From NCBI GenBank assembly GCA_018716305.1, contig DVKB01000014.1, positions 1 to 64,000 on the forward strand: a DNA stretch of 64,000 nt, in the 5' to 3' direction. The number at the start of each line of letters is the position of its first letter. Positions within the stretch are counted from its first letter, which is position 1. The DNA is from Candidatus Scatomonas merdigallinarum. GTDB lineage: Bacteria; Bacillota; Clostridia; Lachnospirales; Lachnospiraceae. A program made the position numbers and the translations under genes. Shown here piece by piece: positions 21,501-31,276 of the stretch. The notes under the pieces were generated by a model, which was not told the DNA's origin, did not search any database, and saw only the letters and a list, made by a program, of their open reading frames with translations.

Positions 21501-23669
21501 ATGGATTACGATTACACGGAGTATAGGAAGCCGGAATATTACCGGAACCGGGAGCTTTCCTGGATCAGTTTTGACGAGAGAGTTCTCAGCGAGGCCAGGG
21601 ATAAAAATATCCCGCTGTTTGAGCGGCTGAAATTTTTAAGCATTACGGCGTCCAATCTGGATGAGTTTTATATGATCCGGGTAGCCTCCCTGAAGGATAT
21701 GGTGCATACCCAGTACAATAAGCCGGATATTGCCGGCATGACCCCCAAGGAGCAGCTGAAGGCGATCTCTGCCAGCACCCATGACCTGGTGGCTCAGCAG
21801 TACAGAACCTACAACCGCTCCCTGATCCCCGCGCTGAAGCATATTAACCTGCACGTTGTCAGCTCCCACGAGGATCTCACGAAGGAGCAGGCGGCATACG
21901 TGGACGAGTATTTTGAGGAGAATGTCTATCCGGTGCTGACTCCCATGGCCATGGACTCCTCCAGACCCTTCCCGCTGATCCGCAACAAGACCCTGAATAT
22001 CGGGGCGCTGATTTCCAAAAAGGAAGATAAAAAAACCAAGGAGGGGAAAAAGGGAGAAGGCTCCGGGCATCTGGAATTTGCCACGGTGCAGGTTCCCGCG
22101 GTGCTGCCCCGGTTTGTGCAGCTGCCCGCCGGAGAAGACGGAGCGCATTCCCTGATTCTGCTGGAGGAGATCATTGAGAGAAATATCGGGAAGCTGTTCC
22201 TGAGCTACGATGTGGTGTGCGCGCATCCCTACCGGATTATGCGTAACGCGGATCTGACCATTGACGAGGACGAGGCGGCGGATCTGCTCATTGAAATCCA
22301 GAAACAGCTGAAAAAGCGCCAGTGGGGTGAAGTGATCCGCCTGGAGGTGGAGGACAAGATCGACAAGCGGCTGCTGAAGATACTGAAGACGGAATTTAAT
22401 ATCAAGGATGACGATCTGTTCTTTATTCCCGGCCCCCTGGACCTGACCTTCCTCATGAAAATGTACGGACTGGAGGGATACGAGGCATATAAGACGCCTA
22501 AATACGTTCCGGCACCGGTTCCGGCTCTGCAGAACGACGATGATATTTTTACCAATATCCGCAGAGGCGATATCCTGCTGCATCATCCCTACATGAGTTT
22601 TGATCCGGTGGTGGATTTTGTGCGCCAGGCGGCCAGGGATCCGGAAGTGCTGGCCATCAAGCAGACGCTGTACCGGGTCAGCGGAAATTCTCCCATTATC
22701 GCCGCTCTGGCTCAGGCGGCGGAAAACGGCAAGCAGGTTTCCGTTCTGGTAGAACTGAAGGCCAGATTTGACGAGGAAAACAATATAGTCTGGGCGAAAA
22801 TGCTGGAGAAGGCCGGCTGTCATGTAATCTATGGCCTCCTGGGCCTGAAGGTTCACAGCAAGATCACTCTGGTGGTGCGCCGGGAGGAGGAGGGAATCCG
22901 CAGGTACGTGCATCTGGGAACCGGAAACTATAACGATTCCACCGCCAAGCAGTATACCGACTGCGGAATCCTCACCTGCGACGCCAAGATCGGAGAAGAC
23001 GCCACCGCTGTTTTTAACATGCTGTCCGGGTATTCCGAGCCCAGCACCTGGAACAAACTGGTGGTAGCGCCCATCTGGATGAGAAACCGGTTCCTGCATA
23101 TGATCCGCATGGAGGAAGAGCATGCCAGAAACGGGCAGGAGGCCAGGATCGTGGCCAAGATCAACTCTCTCTGCGACCAGGAGATCATCGCGGCCCTCTA
23201 CAGCGCTTCCGCCGCGGGAGTAAAAATCGACCTGATCGTCCGGGGCATCTGCTGTCTGATCACCGGAATTCCCGGAATCAGCGAAAATATTACGGTGCGG
23301 TCCATTGTGGGAAACTTCCTGGAGCACGCCCGGATTTTCTATTTCTACAGCAACGGAAACGAAGAGGTGTATATGGGAAGCGCCGACTGGATGCCCAGGA
23401 ATCTGGACAAGCGGGTGGAGATTGTGTTCCCGGTAGAAGATCCGCAGATCAAGAAGGAGGTTATGAATATCCTGAAAGTGCAGCTGGAGGATAATATGAA
23501 GGCCCATGTGCTGCAGCCGGACGGCCTCTATGTGAAGCCGGACCGCAGAGGAAAAACTCCCGTCTGTGCCCAGGAGTATTTCTGCCAGGAAGCGCAGGAA
23601 AAGGCAAAAGAAAAAAAGGCTGCCCTGGATAAAAGGGTATTTATCCCGGCGGAGCCCGTGGAAAACTGA
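21501..23669 (+). CDS. ppk1: Polyphosphate kinase 1
   Basis: NRELSWISFDERVLSEA, IKQTLYRVSGNSPI, RFDEENNIVWAKMLEKAGCHVIYG, HLGTGNYN motifs. Confidence 0.96.
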   Translation: MDYDYTEYRKPEYYRNRELSWISFDERVLSEARDKNIPLFERLKFLSITASNLDEFYMIRVASLKDMVHTQYNKPDIAGMTPKEQLKAISASTHDLVAQQYRTYNRSLIPALKHINLHVVSSHEDLTKEQAAYVDEYFEENVYPVLTPMAMDSSRPFPLIRNKTLNIGALISKKEDKKTKEGKKGEGSGHLEFATVQVPAVLPRFVQLPAGEDGAHSLILLEEIIERNIGKLFLSYDVVCAHPYRIMRNADLTIDEDEAADLLIEIQKQLKKRQWGEVIRLEVEDKIDKRLLKILKTEFNIKDDDLFFIPGPLDLTFLMKMYGLEGYEAYKTPKYVPAPVPALQNDDDIFTNIRRGDILLHHPYMSFDPVVDFVRQAARDPEVLAIKQTLYRVSGNSPIIAALAQAAENGKQVSVLVELKARFDEENNIVWAKMLEKAGCHVIYGLLGLKVHSKITLVVRREEEGIRRYVHLGTGNYNDSTAKQYTDCGILTCDAKIGEDATAVFNMLSGYSEPSTWNKLVVAPIWMRNRFLHMIRMEEEHARNGQEARIVAKINSLCDQEIIAALYSASAAGVKIDLIVRGICCLITGIPGISENITVRSIVGNFLEHARIFYFYSNGNEEVYMGSADWMPRNLDKRVEIVFPVEDPQIKKEVMNILKVQLEDNMKAHVLQPDGLYVKPDRRGKTPVCAQEYFCQEAQEKAKEKKAALDKRVFIPAEPVEN

Positions 23670-23675
23670 CAGACA

Positions 23676-23722
23676 AAAAAAGAGGGCGCGCCCTTCCCCA
23701 AAGGAAAGACGCGTCCTTTTAT
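23676..23722. terminator. Probable bidirectional terminator between ppk1 and the PHP gene
   Basis: AAAAAAAGAGGGCGCG...CGCGTCCTTTT between convergent genes. Confidence 0.55.
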
Positions 23723-24564
23723 ATCGCGCGCCGGCTCAGGCTCTCCCAGAGAGAATAAGGGATTTTCAGATTTCCCTTCCCGATGCCAAGATCAATATCC
23801 GGTTTGTTGGAACCGTGAAAATCCGATCCGCCGGTGACGCAGAGGCCATGGCGTTTTGCCAGCTGCTTCATGGAGGATTCCTCAGAAAAACGGTTGGAGG
23901 AATAGATGGCCTCCAGTCCCTGAAGGCCGCTGCCGCAGAGAAGATCCACCAATTTTTCCAGCTCCCGGGAACTCAGACGGTAGAGCAGGGGGTGGGCCAG
24001 CACCGGGTGGCCGCCGCATTCCAGGATCAGCCGGACAGCTTCCCAGGGAGGAATCTGTTCTTTGGGAACAAAGCAGGGCGCCTCATCTCCCACATATTTC
24101 TGAAAACCTTCCTCCATAGTGCGGACAAAGCCTCTGTCCTTCAGAAAGCGGGCGAAGTGGGCCCGGGTCCATACACACCCGGGAAAGACGGTCTCCATAA
24201 CTTCTTCGTTAATCGGAATGCCCCGCTGCGCTAATTTTTTCATCATTTTATGATTCCGAATCTCTCTGGCAGATTGAAACTCCTCCAGATATTTCAAAAA
24301 TTTCCGATTTTCCGCGTCGATCCCCAGGCCCAGAATATGAATATCCCGTTTTTGGTAATCGGAGGACAGTTCGACCCCGGGAATAACGGTAAGACCGGTT
24401 CCCGCGGCCGCGTCCGCGGCCCGGGCCACGCCGGTTACCGTATCGTGGTCTGTGAGCGCGAAAGCCTGCAGCCCTTTTTTTCGCGCGTAAGAAACAAGCT
24501 CCTCCGGGGAAAAGGTTCCGTCAGAGCAGTTTGAATGAACGTGTAAATCAATATACGCTTCCAT
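23719..24564 (-). CDS. PHP-domain phosphoesterase
   Basis: DLHVHSNCSDGTFSPEELV, LTDHDTV, GGSDFHG motifs. Confidence 0.92.
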   Translation of the reverse strand: MEAYIDLHVHSNCSDGTFSPEELVSYARKKGLQAFALTDHDTVTGVARAADAAAGTGLTVIPGVELSSDYQKRDIHILGLGIDAENRKFLKYLEEFQSAREIRNHKMMKKLAQRGIPINEEVMETVFPGCVWTRAHFARFLKDRGFVRTMEEGFQKYVGDEAPCFVPKEQIPPWEAVRLILECGGHPVLAHPLLYRLSSRELEKLVDLLCGSGLQGLEAIYSSNRFSEESSMKQLAKRHGLCVTGGSDFHGSNKPDIDLGIGKGNLKIPYSLWESLSRRAI

Positions 24565-24593
24565 AAAAATTCCCTCTTAAAGTCAAATCGAAG

Positions 24594-24839
24594 TTAGTCG
24601 GAAAAACGGTCATGAAAATCAAACAGATAGGTCAATGGAATATCAAGCGCGTCGGCGATGTCCATGAGGAGGGTAATAGAGACAGAAGTTTTGGCGTTTG
24701 GCGCTTCGATGTTGCTGATGTGGGTGCGGCTCACATGAATTTCCCTGGCAAGCTGCGCCTGGGTATACCCTTTGGCACGCCGGTAGTAGGAGATGGTGAT
24801 GCCCAGCATGCGAAGTTCCTGCTGACGCTTTTTATCCAT
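24594..24839 (-). CDS. XRE-family HTH transcriptional regulator
   Basis: ISYYRRAKGYTQAQLAREIHVSRTHISNIE; MDKKRQQ start at 24839 with AGGAAACCTCC-complement RBS. Confidence 0.87.
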   Translation of the reverse strand: MDKKRQQELRMLGITISYYRRAKGYTQAQLAREIHVSRTHISNIEAPNAKTSVSITLLMDIADALDIPLTYLFDFHDRFSD

Positions 24840-24860
24840 AGGAAACCTCCAGTTAATTGC

Positions 24861-24873
24861 GATAATAATTATC
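24861..24873. promoter_or_regulatory. Palindrome GATAATAATTATC upstream of the XRE gene
   Basis: Perfect 6-1-6 inverted repeat. Confidence 0.4.
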
Positions 24874-24918
24874 ATAATACATTTTGTCGAAAAAAGAAAC
24901 TGTCTGGAATTTTACAAA

Positions 24919-24937
24919 TGCAATATATTTTATTGCA
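24919..24937. promoter_or_regulatory. Inverted repeat TGCAATA-TATTT-TATTGCA
   Basis: Perfect 7-bp arms in AT-rich intergenic region. Confidence 0.4.
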
Positions 24938-25085
24938 TCAGTGAAAAATTGCAAAGACCGGGTAAAAAAGATATAAAATTCCGCCGACTGGTTTTCATTG
25001 CCAGGAGGATTGCGGATGTGGTATGATGTAACCGTATTCTGCCGATTGCTGCGGATTAAATTCAAAGACAGGAGCGGATGTTTTT

Positions 25086-25814
25086 ATGCGGGAAGAGTTT
25101 TCCAGAACAGAGATGATTCTGGGCCCGGAGGCGGTGAAAAAGCTGGAAGCCTCCAAGGTGGCAGTGTTCGGGATCGGAGGCGTGGGAGGCCATGCGGCGG
25201 AAGCCCTGGTCCGCAGCGGTGTGGGTTCCCTGACTTTTGTGGACTATGACCGGGTGACCCTGTCCAATCTAAACCGTCAGATCATTGCCCTCCACAGCAC
25301 TTTGGGTATGTATAAAGTGGATGCCATGAAGGAGAGAGCGCTGGACATTAATCCCCGGGCCAGCATCGACGCCCGGAGATGCTTTTTTCTGCCGGAGACC
25401 CAGGAGGAGTTTGATTTTCGCGGGTATGATTATGTGGTGGACGCGGTGGACAATGTAACAGCCAAACTCCTGATTATCCGCGGAGCCCGGGAAGCGGGAG
25501 TGCCGGTGATCAGCGCTATGGGAGCGGGAAATAAGCTCAGGCCGGATCTGTTTAAGGTGGCCTCCATTGAGGAAACATCCGTATGCCCCCTGGCCCGGGT
25601 CATGCGCAGAGAACTGCGGAAGCTGGGAATTTCCGGGGTGAAGGTGGTTTTCTCTACAGAGCAGCCCCAAAAACGGAACAGTCCTCCCAAGGAGGGCGCG
25701 GATGGCAGAAGCGCCCCGGGAAGTCTGGCTTTTGTGCCGGCGGCGGCAGGGCTGATCCTTGCAGGGGAAGTCATCCTGGATCTGACAGGCAGGCGGGACA
25801 ATCTTACAGAGTGA
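25086..25814 (+). CDS. tcdA: ThiF/MoeB-family protein, TcdA-like (tRNA t6A dehydratase)
   Basis: FGIGGVGGHAAEALVRSGVG, DYDRVTLSNLNRQ, DAVDNVTAKL motifs. Confidence 0.88.
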   Translation: MREEFSRTEMILGPEAVKKLEASKVAVFGIGGVGGHAAEALVRSGVGSLTFVDYDRVTLSNLNRQIIALHSTLGMYKVDAMKERALDINPRASIDARRCFFLPETQEEFDFRGYDYVVDAVDNVTAKLLIIRGAREAGVPVISAMGAGNKLRPDLFKVASIEETSVCPLARVMRRELRKLGISGVKVVFSTEQPQKRNSPPKEGADGRSAPGSLAFVPAAAGLILAGEVILDLTGRRDNLTE

Positions 25815-25835
25815 GAAGAAAGAGAGGAAAAGATC

Positions 25836-26162
25836 ATGCAGGTGAGACGTGTGGAAAATATGGCCGGAGGAGAAGGACATGTAATCATCCGGGATATTCT
25901 CAGCCAGGACAGGCTGGGGGAGAAATGCCGGATGTACGCGGAAGTGACCCTGGAGCCGGGCTGCTCCCTGGGAGTACATGAACACAGGGGAGAGTGCGAA
26001 AGCTACTACATACTTCAGGGGGTGGGAGAGTATACAGACGACGGAGAAAAACGCCGGGTGCAGGCGGGGGATGTCACCGTTACCCCCAGCGGCCACAGCC
26101 ATGGGCTGGCAAACAGAGGAGATACAGACCTGAAATTTATGGCGCTGATCCTTCTGGATTAA
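25836..26162 (+). CDS. Cupin-domain protein
   Basis: GCSLGVHEHRGECESYYILQGVGEY...VTVTPSGHSHGLANRG. Confidence 0.88.
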   Translation: MQVRRVENMAGGEGHVIIRDILSQDRLGEKCRMYAEVTLEPGCSLGVHEHRGECESYYILQGVGEYTDDGEKRRVQAGDVTVTPSGHSHGLANRGDTDLKFMALILLD

Positions 26163-26280
26163 AAAGCCGGCCTTGACACCGGCTCAGCCTCTGACTTATA
26201 ATCAAACAGTATCTGCGGCTGCCGGCGGGCAGTACGCGAAAGGAAGGCAACGAGAAAGAAAAAACCTGGAGGAAAGACAA

Positions 26281-27417
26281 ATGGAATTTTTAATTGACGG
26301 ATTCCGGAACGTAACCTGGCAGCAGGGAGTCATGTATGTCATCGGCATTGTGCTGATCTGGCTGGCGATCAAAAAAGAGTACGAACCTGCTCTGCTGCTG
26401 CCCATGGGCTTCGGCGCGATTCTGGTAAACCTGCCTCTGTCCGGGGTCATTGATCAGGTGCTGGAAGGCGTGGGCAATACCCCCGGCATCATTGAATGGC
26501 TGTTCAATGTGGGCATCGAGGCCTCGGAGGTCATGCCGATTCTGCTGTTCATAGGTATCGGAGCCATGATCGATTTCGGCCCCCTGCTCTCCAACCCCAT
26601 TATGTTTCTCTTTGGAGCGGGAGCTCAGTTCGGTATCTTCGCGGCCATTGCCCTGGCTGCCGTTCTGGGATTTGATATGAAGGACGCGGCCTCCATCGGA
26701 ATCATCGGCGCGGCGGACGGCCCCACCTCGATTCTGGTGTCTCAGATGCTGGATTCCCGGTACGTAGGCCCCATCGCGGTGGCTGCCTACTCCTATATGG
26801 CCCTGGTGCCCATTGTGCAGCCCTTCGCCATTAAACTGGTAACCACCAAGAAGGAGCGCCGCATCCATATGGAGTACAATCCCAAGTCCGTATCCAAGGG
26901 CATGCGGATCGCGTTCCCTATTGTTGTGACCATCATTGTCGGTTTTGTAGCGCCTCAGTCTGTGGCTCTGGTAGGCTTCCTGATGTTCGGAAATCTCATC
27001 CGGGAGTGCGGCGTTCTGCAGACCCTGTCCGAGACGGCCCAGGACAACCTGGCAAACCTGATTACGCTGCTTCTGGGAATTACCATTTCCTTCAGCATGC
27101 GGGCGGCGGATTTCGTACAGGTGCAGACCCTGATGATTATGGCCATCGGCCTGTTCGCCTTTGTGATGGATACCATCGGAGGAGTGCTTCTGGCGAAGTT
27201 CCTGAATCTCTTCCGCAAAAAGAAAATCAATCCCATGGTGGGAGGCGCCGGTATTTCGGCGTTCCCCATGTCCTCCAGAGTGGTGCAGAAAATGGCTATG
27301 AAAGAGGATCCAACCAATATCATCCTGATGCACGCGGCGGGCGCCAATGTATCCGGCCAGATCGCTTCCGTAATTGCCGGGGGCATGGTCATCAATCTGG
27401 TCAGCCAGTTCTTATAA
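26281..27417 (+). CDS. Sodium-translocating decarboxylase beta subunit (OadB/MmdB/GcdB family)
   Basis: Multi-TM; GIGAMIDFGPLLSNP, GIIGAADGPTSILVSQML, HAAGANVSGQIASVIAGG motifs; start at 26281 fits the RBS. Confidence 0.92.
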   Translation: MEFLIDGFRNVTWQQGVMYVIGIVLIWLAIKKEYEPALLLPMGFGAILVNLPLSGVIDQVLEGVGNTPGIIEWLFNVGIEASEVMPILLFIGIGAMIDFGPLLSNPIMFLFGAGAQFGIFAAIALAAVLGFDMKDAASIGIIGAADGPTSILVSQMLDSRYVGPIAVAAYSYMALVPIVQPFAIKLVTTKKERRIHMEYNPKSVSKGMRIAFPIVVTIIVGFVAPQSVALVGFLMFGNLIRECGVLQTLSETAQDNLANLITLLLGITISFSMRAADFVQVQTLMIMAIGLFAFVMDTIGGVLLAKFLNLFRKKKINPMVGGAGISAFPMSSRVVQKMAMKEDPTNIILMHAAGANVSGQIASVIAGGMVINLVSQFL

Positions 27418-27426
27418 GGAGGGGCT

Positions 27427-27558
27427 ATGGAAAACAATTTAGTGAATTTAGAGCATGCCTTTGAAATTATGGGCAAAGGAATGGGCGGAATTTTCATCAC
27501 TATTCTGATTATTATTGTGTGTGTATGGATTATGACAAAACTGGGCAAAAAACAGTAA
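27427..27558 (+). CDS. Small (43-aa) OadG-like single-TM protein
   Basis: Not in ORF track. Translation MENNLVNLEHAFEIMGKGMGGIFITILIIIVCVWIMTKLGKKQ; GGAGGGG RBS, 9 bp after the beta-subunit stop. Confidence 0.75.
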   Translation: MENNLVNLEHAFEIMGKGMGGIFITILIIIVCVWIMTKLGKKQ

Positions 27559-27571
27559 ACTGCCCGGTCTG

Positions 27572-27597
27572 AAAGGGCGGATTTTTCCGCCCTTTTC
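27572..27597 (+). terminator. Terminator after decarboxylase beta/gamma genes
   Basis: GGGCGGA-TTTT-TCCGCCC-TTTT. Confidence 0.85.
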
Positions 27598-27689
27598 TGC
27601 TATGGAGCGCGGAGGCAAAAAAGGGAAGGCGCTTCCGCGGTTCGCTGATACAAGTTTTTGAAACAGTGTAGAGAGGAAAGGGTTGCGGT

Positions 27690-29195
27690 ATGAGAGGGTT
27701 AGACACTCCAATCAGAAAAATCAGACGAGAAGTATTTAAAGAGATCTCCCGGGTGGCTTTCGAGTCCACGGAAGAAAATTTCCAGGACAGGATCGAGGCG
27801 ATTCCCTATGAGATCGTCCGGGAAAGAGCCACGTACAGAGAAAGCATTTACCGGGAGCGGGCGGTGGCCAGCGAGAGGGTCAGGCTTGCCATGGGCATGT
27901 CTCTGCGGCCGGAGAACCAGGCGGTTCATATTACGGCGGGCATGGAGGCCAGCAATATTGACGAAAAGTATTACGAACCGCCCCTGATGCAGGTGATTCC
28001 TTCGGCCTGCGACGCCTGTGAGCCGAATATGTATATGGTCAGCGACATGTGCCGGGGCTGCGTGGCCCATCCCTGCCGCCAGGTCTGTCCCAAGGGGGCT
28101 ATCACCATCAGGAAAGGAAAGTCCATCATTGACCAGGAAAAATGCATTCACTGCGGAAAATGCAAGGCGGTCTGCCCCTATGACGCCATTTCGCACATGG
28201 AAAGACCCTGCGCCAGAGCCTGCGGCGTCAACGCCATCGAGAGCGACGGACAGGGCCGGGCGGTGATTAACCCGGACAAATGTGTTTCCTGCGGCATGTG
28301 TATGGTCAGCTGTCCTTTCGGGGCGATTTCCGACAAGTCCCAGATCTTCCAGCTGTCCAGAGCGCTCCGGGAGGGACAGGAGATCATCGCCGAGGTGGCC
28401 CCGGCCTTTATCGGACAGTTCGGACCAAACGTAACGCCCGGGAAATTCAAAGCGGCGCTTTTAAAACTGGGATTTTCCGAGGTATACGAGGTGGCTCTGG
28501 GAGCGGATATCGGAGCGGTGACGGAAGCCCATCATTACGCGGAAAAGGTGGCCTCCGGAGAACTGCCTTTCCTGCTGACATCCTGCTGTCCTTCCTGGTC
28601 CATGCTGGCCAAGATTTACTTCCCGGATCTCATTGAGAGCGTTTCCCAGGAGCTGACGCCTATGGTGGCTACGGCCAGAAGTATTAAAAAAGAACATCCC
28701 AACGCTCATGTAGTCTTTATCGGCCCCTGCGCCTCCAAGAAACTGGAGGCTTCCCGGACGGACGTCCGCAGCGATGTGGATTTTGTAATTACCTTTGAGG
28801 AACTCCAGGGAATGTTTGACGCCAGGGAGATTGATCCGGAAGCCATAGAAGGAGGCACATCCTTCCATGACGCCACAGCGGCAGGGCGGGGCTACGCCGT
28901 AGCCGGGGGCGTGGCGGAAGCCATAGAGAAATGTCTGAAGGAATACTATCCGGAAGTGCCGGTGCGCATTGAACACGCGGAGGGATTAAGCGAGTGCAAA
29001 AAAATCCTTACCCTGGCAAAAGCCGGAAAAATGAAGGGCTGTCTCATCGAGGGCATGGGCTGCCCGGGAGGCTGCGTGGCGGGAGCCGGGACCAATATTC
29101 CCATTAAAACCGCCCAGGCGGAGCTGAAAAAGTTTAAGGCCGCCTCCACGCAGCAGATTCCTCCCAAAGATCTGATGGAGATCGAACTGAACTGA
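27690..29195 (+). CDS. Monomeric [FeFe] hydrogenase-like protein (group B-like)
   Basis: Ferredoxin-like Cys motifs; H-cluster motifs TSCCPSW, GPCASKKLEA, EGMGCPGGCVAGAG. Confidence 0.85.
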   Translation: MRGLDTPIRKIRREVFKEISRVAFESTEENFQDRIEAIPYEIVRERATYRESIYRERAVASERVRLAMGMSLRPENQAVHITAGMEASNIDEKYYEPPLMQVIPSACDACEPNMYMVSDMCRGCVAHPCRQVCPKGAITIRKGKSIIDQEKCIHCGKCKAVCPYDAISHMERPCARACGVNAIESDGQGRAVINPDKCVSCGMCMVSCPFGAISDKSQIFQLSRALREGQEIIAEVAPAFIGQFGPNVTPGKFKAALLKLGFSEVYEVALGADIGAVTEAHHYAEKVASGELPFLLTSCCPSWSMLAKIYFPDLIESVSQELTPMVATARSIKKEHPNAHVVFIGPCASKKLEASRTDVRSDVDFVITFEELQGMFDAREIDPEAIEGGTSFHDATAAGRGYAVAGGVAEAIEKCLKEYYPEVPVRIEHAEGLSECKKILTLAKAGKMKGCLIEGMGCPGGCVAGAGTNIPIKTAQAELKKFKAASTQQIPPKDLMEIELN

Positions 29196-29211
29196 ATCTG
29201 AATTTTTTAAG

Positions 29212-29272
29212 GCTTCAAACTGCTTGTTTGGTCAGTATTTCGCGGACAGGCAGTTTGAGGTCTTTTCTTTTT
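29212..29272 (+). terminator. Terminator after the first hydrogenase gene
   Basis: CTTCAAACTGCTTGT...ACAGGCAGTTTGAGG followed by TCTTTTCTTTTT. Confidence 0.6.
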
Positions 29273-29443
29273 GTGAAAAACAGGTAAAACAGACGGGATA
29301 AACAAAAAAGAAATAGTCGGATTGACGAAAAGCACAGAGTGTGTTAAATTATAATCAATGTATGGGTAGGGGTTGCGTATGGAGAAAATGGGTTTACGCA
29401 GCCGAAAGGCAACTTTAAATTGCGAACAGATGTGGAGGTTGAG

Positions 29444-31276
29444 ATGAGCAGACTAAGTATTTTCACACAGAATGAAGCGCAGAAAACAGTGGAACAGCTC
29501 TACAAAGATCTGGAACGCAGAGTAGTCGCCAGTCCGCCGGGTTTATGTCCGGTTGACCTGGCGACCTCATTTCTGCGGATGTGCCATGCGCAGTCCTGCG
29601 GAAAATGTGTTCCCTGCCGGATCGGTCTGGGGCAGCTGCAGGCGCTGATGGAATCCGTGCTGGACGGAAAAGCGCAGATGAAGACCATCGATGTCATTGA
29701 GAGAACTGCGGAGAGCATCTTTTTATCTGCCGACTGCGCCATCGGCTACGAGGCTGCCAGGATGGTGCTGAAGGGGGTCAGAGGCTTCCGGGGCGACTTT
29801 GAGGAACATATCAGGAACGGAAGATGCTCCGGCACAGTGAGCCAGCCGGTTCCCTGTGTGGCCCAGTGTCCCGCGGGCGTGGATGTTCCCGGATACATAG
29901 CCCTGATCCACGAGGGAAGATATTATGACGCTGTGCGTCTGATCCGCAAAGACAATCCTCTTCCCGCCACCTGCGGACTGATCTGCGAGCATCCCTGCGA
30001 GGTCCGCTGCCGCCGCACCATGGTGGACGATCCCATTAATATCCGGGGGCTGAAGCGGTTCGCGGTAGAGCATGCGGGGGATGTATCTGTTCCCAAATGC
30101 CTGAAGCCCACGGGCAAGAAGGTGGCTGTCATCGGCGGAGGCCCCGGCGGCTTAAGCGCCGCCTATTACCTGGCGCTGATGGGCCACGATGTAACCATTT
30201 ACGAGCAGAGAAAGCAGCTGGGCGGCATGCTCCGCTACGGTATTCCCAGCTATCGGCTGCCCAGGGAAACTCTGGATAAGGAGATCGAGACCCTGCTCTC
30301 CGTGGGGATCAAGACCGTAACCAATGTGCGGGTGGGGGATGATATCCCCATTAAGGAACTCCGGGAAAACTGCGATGCCATGTATGTGGCCATCGGCGCC
30401 CATGTGGACCGGAAAATCGGCATTGAGGGCGAAGATGCCAAGGGGGTTCTTTCCGCGGTAGAAATGCTCCGGAGCATCGGAGATTATGATATGCCAGATT
30501 TCTCCGGAAAGCGGGTCGTTGTGGTAGGAGGAGGCAACGTGGCTATGGATGTGGCCCGGTCTGCCGTGCGGCTGAAGGCAAAGTCCGTGACCATTGCCTA
30601 CCGCCGGAGAAAAGTTGATATGACGGCGCTTCCGGAGGAAGTAGAGGGCGCTGTCGCGGAGGGCTGCGAGGTTCTGGATCTTCACGCGCCTATCCGGATC
30701 GAAAAGGATGACCAGGGGCGCGTGGCGGCTCTGTGGGTGAAACCCCAGATCGTAGGCCCCATTCAGGACGGACGTCCCAAGCCGGTAAATTCTTCGGAAC
30801 CGGAAGTGCGGATCCCCTGTGAGATCGTCCTGGTAGCCGTGGGACAGGGCATCGATTCCCTGAAATTCGGCGAATACGGAATCCCCATCCGCCGGGGGGC
30901 CATTGAGGCTCTGGACTGGAGCGGCGTTAAGAATACAGAAGGCGTGTTCGCCGGAGGAGACTGCGTAACCGGGCCCGCCACAGTCATCCGGGCCATTGCC
31001 GCCGGAAAAGTGGCGGCCGCCAACATCGATGAGTACCTGGGCTTCAGCCATAAGGTCCGCAACGATGTGGAGATCCCGCCGGTTCGTCTGGACGACCGGA
31101 GAAGCTGCGGACGCATCAATCTGAAAGAGCGGGAGGCCGCTTTGCGGATCAAAGACTTCAAACTGATGGAATGTGGAATGACGGAGGAGGAAGCGCGCCA
31201 GGAATCCGGGCGCTGCCTGCGGTGCGACCACTTTGGCTATGGAGTGTTTAAAGGAGGCAGGGTACGGGAATGGTAA
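29444..31276 (+). CDS. NAD(P)H-dependent Fe-S flavoprotein: NuoF-like 4Fe-4S N-terminus fused to GltD-like oxidoreductase
   Basis: SFLRMCHAQSCGKCVPCRIGLGQL; CPAGVDVPGYIALI; GGGPGGLSAAYYLALMGHDVTIYE; VVGGGNVAMDVAR. Confidence 0.88.
   Translation: MSRLSIFTQNEAQKTVEQLYKDLERRVVASPPGLCPVDLATSFLRMCHAQSCGKCVPCRIGLGQLQALMESVLDGKAQMKTIDVIERTAESIFLSADCAIGYEAARMVLKGVRGFRGDFEEHIRNGRCSGTVSQPVPCVAQCPAGVDVPGYIALIHEGRYYDAVRLIRKDNPLPATCGLICEHPCEVRCRRTMVDDPINIRGLKRFAVEHAGDVSVPKCLKPTGKKVAVIGGGPGGLSAAYYLALMGHDVTIYEQRKQLGGMLRYGIPSYRLPRETLDKEIETLLSVGIKTVTNVRVGDDIPIKELRENCDAMYVAIGAHVDRKIGIEGEDAKGVLSAVEMLRSIGDYDMPDFSGKRVVVVGGGNVAMDVARSAVRLKAKSVTIAYRRRKVDMTALPEEVEGAVAEGCEVLDLHAPIRIEKDDQGRVAALWVKPQIVGPIQDGRPKPVNSSEPEVRIPCEIVLVAVGQGIDSLKFGEYGIPIRRGAIEALDWSGVKNTEGVFAGGDCVTGPATVIRAIAAGKVAAANIDEYLGFSHKVRNDVEIPPVRLDDRRSCGRINLKEREAALRIKDFKLMECGMTEEEARQESGRCLRCDHFGYGVFKGGRVREW

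Noticed and set aside
21636-23507. 623-aa minus-strand ORF antisense to ppk1
   Set aside because: Mirror ORF of a well-supported gene, with no coherent protein family.
26162-26185. GCCGG..CCGGC inverted repeat after the cupin gene as a terminator
   Set aside because: Short stem without a following T-tract; not convincing.
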